64,000 nucleotides of DNA from Bacillus sp. SLBN-46. GTDB taxonomy: Bacteria > Bacillota > Bacilli > Bacillales > Cytobacillaceae. Position 1 is the first letter of the stretch, and the number at the start of each line of letters is the position of its first letter. The translations under genes were made by a program, and so were the position numbers. The stretch is taken from NCBI RefSeq assembly GCF_031453555.1, contig NZ_JAVIZM010000001.1, forward strand, positions 4,037,001 to 4,101,000, in the 5' to 3' direction. Positions 44,664 through 53,814 of the stretch are shown piece after piece. The notes under the pieces are model-generated. The model did no database searches and was not told where the DNA came from. It saw only the letters and a list, made by a program, of their open reading frames with translations.

Positions 44664-44698
44664 GAAAGGGTCGGCCATTTGATTGGGCCAACCCCTTC
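44664..44698 (-). terminator. Terminator after the YjcZ-like gene
   Basis: AAGGG..GGCC pairs with GGCC..CCCCTT around a short loop, 24 bases beyond the stop codon on the minus strand. The T-run is short (CCCTTTCTT). Confidence 0.6.
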
Positions 44699-44721
44699 CT
44701 TCAGTTCAAGCTCAATATTTC

Positions 44722-44835
44722 TTAATAGAAGCTTGCACCAACAATGATTAAAAGGATGAATAATACGACGATTAAAACAAAAGTTGAACCGCCACCATAT
44801 CCGTAGCCGTAGCCTCCTCCATATCCACACCACAT
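44722..44835 (-). CDS. YjcZ-family tiny membrane protein of sporulating bacilli
   Basis: 37 residues, starting at ATG 44835 after GAGGTGACAG. A Gly/Tyr-rich start ([16 protein letters not shown]) precedes a single hydrophobic helix ([19 protein letters not shown]). This matches the YjcZ/tiny-TM family of bacilli, several of which are made during sporulation. Function is unknown. It sits between spoVIF and the spoVA genes. Confidence 0.85.
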   Translation of the reverse strand: MWCGYGGGYGYGYGGGSTFVLIVVLFILLIIVGASFY

Positions 44836-44941
44836 AGACTGTCACCTCACTTTTGTAATCTCACTAATAACATATGAAAGTACATAAAAAAGTGTATAGG
44901 CATGACAGACTAAACAAGAAATTCGAATCAAATTGGGTTAT

Positions 44942-45298
44942 TTACCCTTTTGGTTTAAAAATAAGTGCGCCGATAAATCCAAATATAATGGCCGCCGAAA
45001 TTCCAGAACTTGTCACCTGGAACATCCCCGTTAATACCCCAATAATTCCATGTGCCTTGGCATCCTGTAAGGCTCCATGGACAAGGGCATTCCCAAAGCT
45101 GGTAATGGGAATGGTTGCCCCAGCCCCGGCGAAGTCGACCAATGGCTCATACAATCCGAAACCATCCAGAACTGCACCGGCAACAACGAGCAAGCTTAAA
45201 GTATGGCCTGGAGTCAGTTTCGCTACATCAAATAATAGTTGTCCGATGACGCAGATTATTCCACCCACTACAAAGGCCCAGAAAAACATCGCTAACAC
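44942..45298 (-). CDS. spoVAE: Stage V sporulation protein AE, SpoVAEb type
   Basis: 118 residues, four hydrophobic segments, with [38 protein letters not shown] and GNALVHGA typical of SpoVAC/SpoVAEb membrane subunits. The SpoVA proteins carry Ca-dipicolinate across the spore inner membrane during sporulation and germination. GTG start at 45298 after GGGGTGAG, overlapping the end of spoVAD's context; third of the spoVAC-AD-AEb set. Confidence 0.9.
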   Translation of the reverse strand: MLAMFFWAFVVGGIICVIGQLLFDVAKLTPGHTLSLLVVAGAVLDGFGLYEPLVDFAGAGATIPITSFGNALVHGALQDAKAHGIIGVLTGMFQVTSSGISAAIIFGFIGALIFKPKG

Positions 45299-45304
45299 AA
45301 TGGC

Positions 45305-46330
45305 TCACCCCATCTCTCCATTCATTTCTATCGCCACAGCGTGTGCAATACACGGGATTGATTCATTCTGCTGGAAACTTAACGGTGATAACAAAGCCCC
45401 TGTTGCAACAACTAAAATTCTTCTATATTGCCCTTTTTTCATTTGATTTAATAAGTGACCATATAAAACGGTTGCTGAGCAACCTGCACCGCTTCCCCCA
45501 GATTGCGCCGGTTGGTCTTCCTTGTAAATTAATAAACCACAATCCTGGAATTGTCTTCGCTCCAATTTAAGGCCGCTTTTGTTTAATAATTCAAAGGCAG
45601 TATCATGTCCGATTCTTCCAAGGTCGCCAGTAACAATTAAATCATAATAGGATGGGTCCAACTCTAAGTCACGAAAATGAGCCATGATGGTATCTGCCGC
45701 AGCTGGCGCCATTGCCCCACCCATGTTAAATGGATCGGTTAAGCCCATATCAATCACTTTTCCGATGGTTGCTGCAGTTGTCACAGGTTCGAAACGATCA
45801 GGTTCATTAGGCTGCACAAGTGCTACTCCTGCACCCGTAATGGTCCATTGCGCGGTAGGCGGCTTTTGACCACCATATTCAGTTGGATACCGAAACTGTT
45901 TCTCTACTGCTGCGTTATGGCTTGATGCACCTGTAAGGACGTATTTAGCTCCCTGGTAGTTCACCACGAAAGAAGACAGCGCTAAGCCTTCCATGGAAGT
46001 CGAGCAAGCGCCAAACAGACCAAAGTATGGAATCTGCATCGTCCGTGCCGCAAAACTCGTCGGTGTGATTTGATTGATCAAATCTCCTGCAAATAAAAAT
46101 TGGATTTGTTCTTTTTGAACTTTTCCTTTATCCAAGGCAACCTTAATTGCTTCTTCGAGTAATAATCGATGGGCCTTTTCATAGGATTCTTTTCCCATCC
46201 ATAAGTCTTCATATAATAAATCAAAATCATTGGCCAATTTTCCATTTGCTTCAAATGGTCCACCCGTTACGCCAGTTGCTGTGATCATTGGGCGGTTTGC
46301 GAACACCCATGATTGATGCCCTTTTAACAA
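45305..46330 (-). CDS. spoVAD: Stage V sporulation protein AD
   Basis: 341 residues, a soluble thiolase-fold protein (GHQSWVFANRPMITATGVTGG; LFGACSTSMEGLALSSF; GGSGAGCSATVLYGH). SpoVAD binds dipicolinic acid directly (known for B. subtilis). The start is a TTG at 46330 following GGGGG by 8 bases. It abuts spoVAC and is 6 bases from spoVAEb. Confidence 0.93.
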   Translation of the reverse strand: MLKGHQSWVFANRPMITATGVTGGPFEANGKLANDFDLLYEDLWMGKESYEKAHRLLLEEAIKVALDKGKVQKEQIQFLFAGDLINQITPTSFAARTMQIPYFGLFGACSTSMEGLALSSFVVNYQGAKYVLTGASSHNAAVEKQFRYPTEYGGQKPPTAQWTITGAGVALVQPNEPDRFEPVTTAATIGKVIDMGLTDPFNMGGAMAPAAADTIMAHFRDLELDPSYYDLIVTGDLGRIGHDTAFELLNKSGLKLERRQFQDCGLLIYKEDQPAQSGGSGAGCSATVLYGHLLNQMKKGQYRRILVVATGALLSPLSFQQNESIPCIAHAVAIEMNGEMG

Positions 46331-46810
46331 TTACAATACCCCCCACATCACAAGTAGCGTTTTAATTAATGCAACTACAAAAGCGGAAAAAACTCCGAAG
46401 AGAATGACCGATCCAGCCAATTTAAACATATTTCCACCAACGCCAAGAACAAACCCTTCTGTCCGGTGCTCAATGGCAGCCGAGATGACTGCATTACCAA
46501 AACCAGTCACCGGCACAGCACTCCCTGCTCCTGCAAATTGACCCAATCGATCGTAGACTCCAAACCCAGTTAATAGCATTGAAAAAAAGACCATGGTTGC
46601 GACTGTAGGGTTTCCAACGCTCTGTTCAGTAAAATTAAAAAAGTAAATATAAAAATAACTAACAGCTTGACCAATTACACAAATGAGCCCACCTACAAAA
46701 AAAGCTTTTATACAATTCTTTAAGACCGGTCTCTTTATTTCATGTTTTTGCTGTAGTTGTTGATAGTTTCTCTGCTGAAGTGTTGTGTTTCTTTGTTTGT
46801 TACTAGGCAT
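46331..46810 (-). CDS. spoVAC: Stage V sporulation protein AC
   Basis: 159 residues with a polar N-terminus (about 1-30) and four or more hydrophobic helices. Motif KAFFVGGLICVIGQA and GVYDRLGQFAGAGSAVPVTGFG identify SpoVAC, a mechanosensitive-channel-like subunit of the DPA transporter. It begins at ATG 46810 after GGGGAG, 15 bases past a YhcN/YlaJ lipoprotein gene. Confidence 0.93.
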   Translation of the reverse strand: MPSNKQRNTTLQQRNYQQLQQKHEIKRPVLKNCIKAFFVGGLICVIGQAVSYFYIYFFNFTEQSVGNPTVATMVFFSMLLTGFGVYDRLGQFAGAGSAVPVTGFGNAVISAAIEHRTEGFVLGVGGNMFKLAGSVILFGVFSAFVVALIKTLLVMWGVL

Positions 46811-46825
46811 CGTATTCTCCCCTTC

Positions 46826-47293
46826 TCACTTCATATCTTCTGTCATTTTTACAATTTCCTTAAAGCGTTTTTCAGCTTTTTGGTCAGAGATATCAGATGA
46901 TTTAATATGTTCCTTTAGCCTCACAGCTTCTAAAAACACCTTATAATCGCTTGAAACTGTAAAGCTTTCTTTTGGGTATTTTTCCTCCAGCATTTCATTA
47001 ACATTTTTTTCAATTTTCTTCATTCGAAAGCGGTGCAAATGCTTAACTTTATAAACGACTAACGTATCCTTTTTACCTTTAATTACAGCTACATCGTAGA
47101 GTTCAGGAAGAGAACTAACATCCTTTTTAATTTCTTCCACTCGGTCACTATGCTTCTTATTAGAAATAATAACCGGTTTAGGATTAGTTGTTTTCATGAG
47201 AGCTAACTGGCTATCCTTGACCGGCTCATTATTACTACAAGCGGAAAGTAAAATTAGACAGGCGAATAATATAAATCGATAAAAAGTGATCAT
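46826..47293 (-). CDS. YhcN/YlaJ-family sporulation lipoprotein
   Basis: 155 residues from ATG 47293 (AAAGGGAA site). Signal peptide with lipobox LLSAC (Cys19), then an alpha-beta domain typical of YhcN/YlaJ spore lipoproteins (VAVIKGKKDTLVVYKVKH). It is 15 bases upstream of spoVAC, so all four genes form one unit. The same gene set, with a YhcN/YlaJ lipoprotein, occurs in the spoVA-2mob operons linked to high spore heat resistance. Confidence 0.82.
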   Translation of the reverse strand: MITFYRFILFACLILLSACSNNEPVKDSQLALMKTTNPKPVIISNKKHSDRVEEIKKDVSSLPELYDVAVIKGKKDTLVVYKVKHLHRFRMKKIEKNVNEMLEEKYPKESFTVSSDYKVFLEAVRLKEHIKSSDISDQKAEKRFKEIVKMTEDMK

Positions 47294-47428
47294 TTGATTC
47301 CCTTTCCTTATTCCATTATTTATAATTAGTTTTTTCGACAAAGCCCAAAATTATGACAACATCATCTTTATTTTTACTAATAACCCTTTGAATAAAAAAA
47401 ACTGCCAGATTAACTAGCAGTTTTTCGA

Positions 47429-47548
47429 TCACTTTGAAGTTTTCTTTCCACAGCCGCAACCTTTTTTCTTAATCTTATTGGACGGTTTAAAAGATTGAAT
47501 GGTTTGGGTGGTTTGTGTTGATTGAGTATTTTTCTTATTCGTATCCAT
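47429..47548 (-). CDS. 39-residue basic peptide with GCGCGKK motif
   Basis: Starts at ATG 47548 after GGAGAGAG. Gln/Thr-rich N-terminus (NTQSTQTTQTIQS), then a lysine-rich segment and a C-terminal KKGCGCGKKTSK. No family recognised. Lying among sporulation and coat genes it may be a minor spore protein; the two cysteines could cross-link or bind metal. This is a short frame, but the ribosome site and composition support it. Confidence 0.55.
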   Translation of the reverse strand: MDTNKKNTQSTQTTQTIQSFKPSNKIKKKGCGCGKKTSK

Positions 47549-47627
47549 CTATCTCTCTCCTTCTGTCGAAAAAATTTCTACTAAGATAGAATATGAACGA
47601 CAACTATGTCTTGTCTCAGCGAAACAA

Positions 47628-47984
47628 TTAATTTCTGATAAATTGCTGAACAAATAGTTCCATAATGGAAGCCAACCCGGCTATCGCCAATATAAGAGTA
47701 ATGGGTTCCGATATAACAGGGAAAAGATAATTGAAGCCTGTTATGAACGCTGCTGCCCAAATGCCAGTACACCAATAACAACTTAATAGTTCACCCATAA
47801 ATTTCTTTATCCCTGTTCTTTTCGTAATATAATAAACCTCTATCTCCCCGTCCTCATTCTTCTCACTTACTTCATCAAAAAAAGGTTGACGAATAAATTC
47901 AGTTATCTTATCAAATACAAATAATCGTGTTAACCGAAAGCTTGCCAAGGATAAGACTAAAAAGCTGAGAAACGTTATTTGCAT
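47628..47984 (-). CDS. yjcA: DUF1360 membrane protein (YjcA-like)
   Basis: 118 residues. The DUF1360 pattern is ASFRLTRLFVFDKI near the start and LSCYWCTGIWAA in the middle, with three hydrophobic segments. B. subtilis YjcA is a sporulation protein encoded near the cot cluster, as here. The ATG at 47984 has a modest ribosome site (AAAGGGTG). Confidence 0.8.
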   Translation of the reverse strand: MQITFLSFLVLSLASFRLTRLFVFDKITEFIRQPFFDEVSEKNEDGEIEVYYITKRTGIKKFMGELLSCYWCTGIWAAAFITGFNYLFPVISEPITLILAIAGLASIMELFVQQFIRN

Positions 47985-48135
47985 GGTTATTCACCCTTTC
48001 CTTCTCGAAAACCCTGTGAAATTTCCTCATTATCCGCCTAATTTAGCTAAAACAGGCTTTTGTCCGTAACCCAAAACCGCTCTGTTAAATATGTTAGTAG
48101 TGTAAGATATATCTCGAATAAGGAGGAAAAAATAA

Positions 48136-48645
48136 ATGGGTTGTGGAAATAATCATCATGACAATGACAGTGCAAACTGTGTTTGCCAAGTAGTTCGTGC
48201 CATTAAAGACATTCAAGATAACGCTGTAGAAGAAGAGTGTGCAGAATGTACCAGTTGCTTTACTGAACCACTAGGTACGTTGGTATCACCATCTAGGAGA
48301 GATCCAGTTGATACTCGTGTATTTGTGTTAAGTACAGCAGACGGTTCACCATTCCATGCGTTCTTTAGCAACGAAAGTAATGCTTGTGTGTCCATCTACT
48401 TCCGAGTAGAAGACGTATTCGATAACTGCTGTGCAACACTTCGTGTTTTAGTACCAGGCAAACGTGATGGAGGAAACTTCTGTCCAGTAAACTTAGTTTC
48501 TGGCGGAGATAAATGCTGTATTGACCTTACAAAAGTTTGCCAGGTTGAACGCTTCCGTGCAAGCAACGACTGTATTACAGTTGATTTAAGCTGCTTCTGT
48601 GCAGTACAATGTATCGCAGACGTTAACCTAGGTATTTGTAACTAA
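48136..48645 (+). CDS. cotZ: Spore coat protein of the CotY/CotZ (ExsY) family
   Basis: 169 residues with many cysteines, starting MGCGNNHHDNDSANCVCQVV. CotY/CotZ hallmarks are AVEEECAECTSCF, CCATLRVL, CCIDLTKVCQVERF and ITVDLSCFCAVQCI. The proteins form a cross-linked crust or exosporium base layer. AGGAGG ribosome site; hairpin terminator behind. The sequence cannot separate CotY from CotZ; the place next to cotO and fabI fits cotZ. Only one copy is in the window. Confidence 0.88.
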   Translation: MGCGNNHHDNDSANCVCQVVRAIKDIQDNAVEEECAECTSCFTEPLGTLVSPSRRDPVDTRVFVLSTADGSPFHAFFSNESNACVSIYFRVEDVFDNCCATLRVLVPGKRDGGNFCPVNLVSGGDKCCIDLTKVCQVERFRASNDCITVDLSCFCAVQCIADVNLGICN

Positions 48646-48664
48646 AAATTAGAAAATGTATATT

Positions 48665-48692
48665 AGCCAGTCGTTTATCGGCTGGCTTTTTT
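48665..48692 (+). terminator. Terminator of the cot gene
   Basis: AGCCAGTCG pairs with CGGCTGGCT (G-U allowed) around TTTAT and is followed by six T. Confidence 0.8.
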
Positions 48693-48693
48693 A

Positions 48694-49191
48694 TTATCTT
48701 TTTATACCAATCATAATAATGTCCTTTAACTCCACTAAAGGAATATCTATCGTTGATTGGTCATGAAATTGAATGGTAATCTGAAAGTCATCATTGGCAG
48801 TTAAGTAACCGGTATAATTTTCTTCGTTGGTATAAAAGACACAAGGCACTGGAGGTAATACCTTAGGAAAATTAATTAAATAATCCAATCGTTCTTTTAA
48901 ATCCAAATCTTTAAAGGGCTTTACCCTTTTAAAAGATGGTTTCGGTTCTTGCTGGTGAAGGTTGTCTGAGGATGGAAGAGTGGCTTCTTTTTTTGTTTCG
49001 GCTTCTTGCACGATTTCTTTTTTAGCAAGAGATATGTTCTTCTTACTTTCTGTTTCAACCGGTTTCACTTCCTCAAGGTCCTCTTGTTTCCCTTTACTAA
49101 TATAAATTTCTTGCATGTTTGTATTAGAAGGAATCCTCGAAAATGGCTGATTAACATATAAAAGCGGTCCTTGATTCTTCTTAGTTGACAT
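48694..49191 (-). CDS. cotO: Spore coat morphogenetic protein CotO
   Basis: 165 residues. An N-terminal block (GPLLYVNQPFSRIPSNTNMQ) and a C-terminal domain (FKDLDLKERLDYLINFPKVL ... FHDQSTIDIPL) flank a charged Glu/Lys linker. This arrangement is that of CotO/YjbX, which acts with CotH in outer coat assembly. It is convergent with cotZ and adjacent to fabI, as in B. subtilis. Confidence 0.82.
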   Translation of the reverse strand: MSTKKNQGPLLYVNQPFSRIPSNTNMQEIYISKGKQEDLEEVKPVETESKKNISLAKKEIVQEAETKKEATLPSSDNLHQQEPKPSFKRVKPFKDLDLKERLDYLINFPKVLPPVPCVFYTNEENYTGYLTANDDFQITIQFHDQSTIDIPLVELKDIIMIGIKR

Positions 49192-49280
49192 GCACAGTAC
49201 CTCCTATCACGTAATTCTACACTTTATATGTATGCGAAAAGCCTACACGCGTTCATGCTAAATAGGTAAATCCCCATATT

Positions 49281-49305
49281 AAAAGCCCGCTTTGGCAGCG
49301 GGCTT
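49281..49305 (-). terminator. Terminator after fabI
   Basis: AAGCCCGCT pairs perfectly with AGCGGGCTT and is followed on the minus strand by TTTT. Confidence 0.8.
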
Positions 49306-49311
49306 CTTATC

Positions 49312-50082
49312 TTATAAAATATGGAATCCAGAATCAACGTGAATGTTTTCCCCAGTAATTCCTCTAGCCAGGTCACTAAATAGGAATAGAGCTGTATCTC
49401 CAACTTCTTCAGGAGTTGTTGGTCTGCGTAATGGTGCTTTTTCTTCGATTTCTTTTAAGATCGAGTTAAAATCACTTACACCCTTAGCGGAAAGTGTACG
49501 AATTGGACCAGCTGAAATAGAATTGACACGAATGTTTTCTTTTCCAAGGTCTGCGGCTAAATAACGGACACTTGCATCCAATGAAGCTTTTGCTACACCC
49601 ATTACATTATAGTTTGGTATAGCTCTTTCGCCGCCAAGGTACGTCAAGGTTACAATGCTACCGCCGTCTGTCATTAATCCTCTTGCCTCTTTGGCAACCG
49701 CGGTTAATGAGTAGGCACTAATATTGTGAGCAAGTAAGAAGCCCTCTCTTGTTGTATTCATATATTCCCCTTGAAGTTCTTCTTTGTTAGCAAAAGCGAT
49801 ACAGTGGGCAACACCTTGAATAGTGCCAACCGCTTCCTTGATTTCAGCAAAACATTTTGCCACGTCTTCATCTCTTGTTACGTCACAAGGAAGTACAAGT
49901 GTCCCTTCTGCTTCTAAAGAGTTTGCTAATTCACGAACACTGCTTTCTAATCTTTCTCCCGCATACGTAAAAATTAATCTTGCGCCTGCATTGTGAAGGG
50001 AGCGGGCAATTCCCCATGCAATACTGCGTTTATTGGCAACACCCATTACCACATATGTTTTTCCAGCTAATGAAAGATTCAT
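49312..50082 (-). CDS. fabI: Enoyl-[acyl-carrier-protein] reductase (NADH) FabI
   Basis: 256 residues, last reductive step of each fatty-acid elongation cycle. The SDR cofactor segment MGVANKRSIAWGIA and the FabI active site Tyr148...Tyr158-x6-Lys165 (TYLGGERAIPNYNVMGVAK) are intact. ATG 50082 follows AGGAGG. Monocistronic with its own terminator. This target of triclosan-type inhibitors lies in the yjbW position of B. subtilis. Confidence 0.95.
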   Translation of the reverse strand: MNLSLAGKTYVVMGVANKRSIAWGIARSLHNAGARLIFTYAGERLESSVRELANSLEAEGTLVLPCDVTRDEDVAKCFAEIKEAVGTIQGVAHCIAFANKEELQGEYMNTTREGFLLAHNISAYSLTAVAKEARGLMTDGGSIVTLTYLGGERAIPNYNVMGVAKASLDASVRYLAADLGKENIRVNSISAGPIRTLSAKGVSDFNSILKEIEEKAPLRRPTTPEEVGDTALFLFSDLARGITGENIHVDSGFHIL

Positions 50083-50178
50083 ATTGAAAATTCCTCCTAC
50101 AATAATTACGAGTTATTAGTACTTGGTACTAAGTTTACACTAAATTGTCACAAATGAAAAGTATACTTATTTTTTAGG

Positions 50179-52038
50179 CTAACATATCTCACAGAATTCA
50201 AGTTCTCTCTTTAACTCATCCACATATTCCTTTGTCCCGGTAACAATTAAGCGATCATGCATCTGTAGCTCAGTGTCGCCGTGCGGAACGATAGAATCTT
50301 TCCCTCTGAATATCCGGACAAATATAATATCTCCGGTAAATGGGAACCTCCTGAGAAGCATGCCGTCGAACTGAGCATTCATCATAACAATTTCATATAA
50401 TCCCGCTTCTTGGTTAGTTAAAATGTTAATTAAAGTTGGTGACTCAATCATAGCCCGTAGCAAAGCTTTTGATGACATAAAAGCTGAGAATACCTCAATA
50501 TTATGCTCTCTTAAGTTTTGCTCTAAATCAGGACTTTCAATTCGCGCAATAACCCTTGAAACGCCCTTTTCTTTAGCTGCAATTGAAAGAGTTGAGTTCA
50601 GCTCCTCATCTCCTGTCGAAATAACAACAATCTCTGATTGATATACCTTCGTGTTTTCAAGTGTTTTCATTGAATAATCAGGAAGCTCTACAATTTCAAA
50701 CAGTGAATCAGCAATTTGTTTGTCTGATTTATCCATTTTCGTATGATAGAGTACAGGGTCATAAAGGCCAGATTTTAATTCCCGAGATACAGGCAGAGTA
50801 ACCTGGTTCGCACCAAGGAAAGATACGCTGACTTTTTTACCCCCGGCCACTTCTTTTGGAAACAGCTTTTTAAATAGAATTGGCGTAAAAATGGACGTAA
50901 TCACGGCAACCAAGATCAAAGTCCCTTTCATTTGCTCCGTAATAACTCCAATCCTTTCTCCAATTGTTGATGCAGCGATGACAAGCGACAGGGTCGATGT
51001 AAGTAAAAACCCTGATGCAATAACGGTTTTTGTATCATACCAAATTTTTAAAAAATAGACCGGAATAATCTTTGATAATAAGAGTCCGATTAAAAGAAGG
51101 GGAATTAGTAACAAAAGCTTTTTCTCACTAAAAAGTGACCAAACATCAAGATTTACACCAACCATAACAAAAAAGATGGGAATCAAAAATCCATAGCCAA
51201 AGGAATCCAGTTTATGTACCAACTCCTGATTTGGCGATAACAACGAGACAAGTACACCAGCGAGAAATGCCCCAAGGATATTTTCGGCTCCAACTGTTTC
51301 CGATAATCCAACTAAGACGATAATAAGAGTAAACACAGCTCTAGTACCGATCTGAACGGTCCCTGTAGATAAGCTCTCAATGATGGAGCGGTTTTTAAAT
51401 CTTTTACCTACGAAATATAGAATGACTCCTGCTGCAAATAAAATTAAAAGTAGCCATGTGTTCCCGTGCCCTGCTTCATAAAGGGAGACAAAAATAGCCA
51501 GTAAGATCATCGTCACTAGATCGGCAATGACGGCTACAAGTAAAATGATTTGGCCAATGACTGTTTTCATGAGATGTGCTTCTTTAAGGGTTGGTACAAC
51601 AACTCCTAAGGAAATAGTTGAAATGATTAGGGTCATTAAGAAGGCATTATCGATAAAACCAGCCATTACAAACACATACGATAAGCCGAGTGAAAAGATA
51701 AATATACCAGCAAAAATAGCCGTTGCCACGACAAACGTATTGGGTTCCATTTTACCGTTTGGAAGCCGGTCCCGTTTTTTACTTCCCGTGAAAGCAGTAA
51801 AATCAATTTCCAGTCCACTTAAAAACATAAGGAAAATAAATCCGAGTGTAGAGAGCGTAGACAGCCACATATCTTCATGAACTACATTAAAACCGCTTTT
51901 TCCAATAATCAATCCCACAATAATTTCAGCTACAACTACAGGAATAAAATTCATTTTAAAGCGATGTAGAAAAATGGGTGTTAAAAATGCCATGGTGACA
52001 ACAATGAGCAAAGAAATTACTGAAACATGCTGTTCCAT
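50179..52038 (-). CDS. yjbQ: CPA2-family monovalent cation:proton antiporter with TrkA-type domain (YjbQ)
   Basis: About 619 residues from ATG 52038 after GAGGAGG. About 12-13 membrane helices (1-400) form the Na+/H+ exchanger fold. A cytoplasmic region follows with a divergent NAD-binding (RCK-N-like) part (VIARIESPDLEQNLREHNIE) and a TrkA-C domain (ILVRRFPFTG-like, TELQMHDRLIVTGT). Related proteins handle K+ or Na+. Order prpE-yjbQ matches B. subtilis; they are divergent here. Confidence 0.85.
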   Translation of the reverse strand: MEQHVSVISLLIVVTMAFLTPIFLHRFKMNFIPVVVAEIIVGLIIGKSGFNVVHEDMWLSTLSTLGFIFLMFLSGLEIDFTAFTGSKKRDRLPNGKMEPNTFVVATAIFAGIFIFSLGLSYVFVMAGFIDNAFLMTLIISTISLGVVVPTLKEAHLMKTVIGQIILLVAVIADLVTMILLAIFVSLYEAGHGNTWLLLILFAAGVILYFVGKRFKNRSIIESLSTGTVQIGTRAVFTLIIVLVGLSETVGAENILGAFLAGVLVSLLSPNQELVHKLDSFGYGFLIPIFFVMVGVNLDVWSLFSEKKLLLLIPLLLIGLLLSKIIPVYFLKIWYDTKTVIASGFLLTSTLSLVIAASTIGERIGVITEQMKGTLILVAVITSIFTPILFKKLFPKEVAGGKKVSVSFLGANQVTLPVSRELKSGLYDPVLYHTKMDKSDKQIADSLFEIVELPDYSMKTLENTKVYQSEIVVISTGDEELNSTLSIAAKEKGVSRVIARIESPDLEQNLREHNIEVFSAFMSSKALLRAMIESPTLINILTNQEAGLYEIVMMNAQFDGMLLRRFPFTGDIIFVRIFRGKDSIVPHGDTELQMHDRLIVTGTKEYVDELKRELEFCEIC

Positions 52039-52132
52039 TCTTGTTCCTCCTCTCGAATCCTTTTTAGTATAAGGATTCTTTTTTATAAAAATGAACATTT
52101 TCACAAAAAATAAGCATAAAGGGGTGTTTCCT

Positions 52133-52873
52133 ATGAAAATAGATATTATTGGTGATATTCATGGATGCTTACATGAGTTTAAAGATCTTACCTTAGAACT
52201 AGGATACATTTGGGACAACGGGCTTCCTATTCATCCAAAAGGAAGAGTACTTGGGTTTGTTGGTGATTTAACGGACCGAGGGCCTGAATCATTAAAAGTA
52301 ATTGAAATTGTTTGGCAGCTCGTCATAAAACAAAGGAAGGCCTACTACACACCTGGAAACCATTGCAATAAATTGTACCGTTTCTTTTTAGGGAATAAAG
52401 TCCAGATTGCCCACGGCCTTGAAACAACGGTTGCAGAATATGAATCATTATATAAGAAAGAGCAAGAGTCCATTCGTAAAAAATTTATGGAATTGTACGA
52501 AAAGGCGCCTCTTTACTTAGTATTAGACAAACAAAAACTTGTAATCGCTCACGCAGGAATTAAACAGGAATTTATCGGACAAACCCATGCAAAAGTAAAA
52601 GAATTCGTCCTCTATGGTGATATTTCGGGTGAAAAACATCCTGATGGCTCACCAGTCAGAAGGGATTGGGCAAAAAAGTATCATGGTGATACTTGTATTG
52701 TGTACGGACATACTCCCGTTAGAGAGCCGCGTATTATCAACAATACATATAACATTGATACCGGGGCTGTGTTTGGCGGAAAACTAACTGGATTAAGGTA
52801 TCCTGAAATGGAACTTGTTTCTGTTCCTTCTACTATGCCATATATCCAAGAAAAGTTTAAACAATTTGATTAG
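52133..52873 (+). CDS. prpE: Bis(5'-nucleosyl)-tetraphosphatase PrpE
   Basis: 246 residues of the PPP phosphoesterase fold: [16 protein letters not shown] and GNHCNK (metal-binding), then AHAGIKQEF and YGHTPVREP. The B. subtilis homologue hydrolyses Ap4A and influences spore germination (known). The start ATG 52133 follows AAAGGGGTG; an in-frame upstream ATG at 52091 lacks a site. Confidence 0.9.
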   Translation: MKIDIIGDIHGCLHEFKDLTLELGYIWDNGLPIHPKGRVLGFVGDLTDRGPESLKVIEIVWQLVIKQRKAYYTPGNHCNKLYRFFLGNKVQIAHGLETTVAEYESLYKKEQESIRKKFMELYEKAPLYLVLDKQKLVIAHAGIKQEFIGQTHAKVKEFVLYGDISGEKHPDGSPVRRDWAKKYHGDTCIVYGHTPVREPRIINNTYNIDTGAVFGGKLTGLRYPEMELVSVPSTMPYIQEKFKQFD

Positions 52874-52884
52874 ATAAAAATATA

Positions 52885-52912
52885 GGAGGCTGACCTCTAC
52901 ATGTCAGCCTCC
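52885..52912. terminator. Bidirectional terminator overlapping the yjbO stop codon
   Basis: GGAGGCTGAC pairs with GTCAGCCTCC around eight bases. The yjbO coding frame ends inside the hairpin (stop at 52897-52899), so the last codons of the gene form part of the terminator. T-run only on the plus side is weak (TTCAT). Confidence 0.65.
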
Positions 52913-53802
52913 TTCATAATTGCACAGATATCTGGTGGAAGAGGTGCTAAAAAAGACATTTCCGTTCCCAGTATAGGGTGCTTAAACTGGATTCCTTTGC
53001 AATGAAGAGCTTGCCTACAAAGTAATGAGGTATCTCCTCCATATAAATCATCACCAAGTAATGGATGACCAATAAACGACATATGCACCCTAATTTGATG
53101 GGTCCTTCCAGTTTCCAGGTTCAGTTTCACATGGGTAAAAGTTGGATATCTCTTAATTACCTGAAAATGTGTACAGGCGTATTGTCCGTCATCACGGACC
53201 TCTCTTTCAATAATACTACTTTCTTTTCGTCCAATAGGCTCCTTAATCGTTCCGCTCTCAGACAACATTACACCACCTGCAAGTGCTTCGTAGGTCCGCT
53301 TCACTAAACCCTTCTGCTGCATCATGCTAAAAAGATGATGAACATGTCGATGTTTAGCCACTAAAACCATTCCAGAAGTATCCCTATCCAAACGAGTGAC
53401 TATATGCGATGTAGCCTGAAGCCCCTTCTTCTGATAATAGCCTACCAATGCATTGGCAAGACTCCCCACGGGGTGCTCCCTAGATGGGATTGTATTCATC
53501 CCTGACGGCTTATTCACAACCAGTAAAAATTCATCTTCAAACAGAATGTCCAAAGGAATTGCTTCTCCCTTAACCCCTTCGCTTGGGCTTTCAAGAGGAA
53601 ATAAGAGCCGTAACTCATCACCCGTTCTCAATTTATAACGGACATTTACCTCTTCTCTATTTACCTGAATACTACCGCCTTTAAACTTTATGTCCGTTAA
53701 GGCAGTTCGAGAAACCTCTTCCTTTTTTAGAAAATCTTTAATGAGCATGCCAGTATGGTCATCATCAATGAACCACTTTAATTGAAAACGAGAATCCATC
53801 AT
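52897..53802 (-). CDS. yjbO: RluD/RluA-family pseudouridine synthase (YjbO)
   Basis: 301 residues. N-terminal S4-like region (VSRTALTDIKFKGGSIQVN), then catalytic HIVTRLDRDTSGMVLVAKH with the essential Asp in RLDRDTSG, and LETGRTHQIRVH. It should isomerise uridine in rRNA or tRNA; the exact target is unclear. Starts 12 bases past nadF in the yjbK-L opposite operon order relQ-nadF-yjbO. Confidence 0.9.
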   Translation of the reverse strand: MMDSRFQLKWFIDDDHTGMLIKDFLKKEEVSRTALTDIKFKGGSIQVNREEVNVRYKLRTGDELRLLFPLESPSEGVKGEAIPLDILFEDEFLLVVNKPSGMNTIPSREHPVGSLANALVGYYQKKGLQATSHIVTRLDRDTSGMVLVAKHRHVHHLFSMMQQKGLVKRTYEALAGGVMLSESGTIKEPIGRKESSIIEREVRDDGQYACTHFQVIKRYPTFTHVKLNLETGRTHQIRVHMSFIGHPLLGDDLYGGDTSLLCRQALHCKGIQFKHPILGTEMSFLAPLPPDICAIMKEADM

Positions 53803-53814
53803 TCTCCCTCCGGC

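Noticed and set aside
44874..45446. 190-codon open frame on the plus strand
   Set aside because: It is the antisense shadow of spoVAE and the end of spoVAD; no ribosome site and a composition unlike real proteins.
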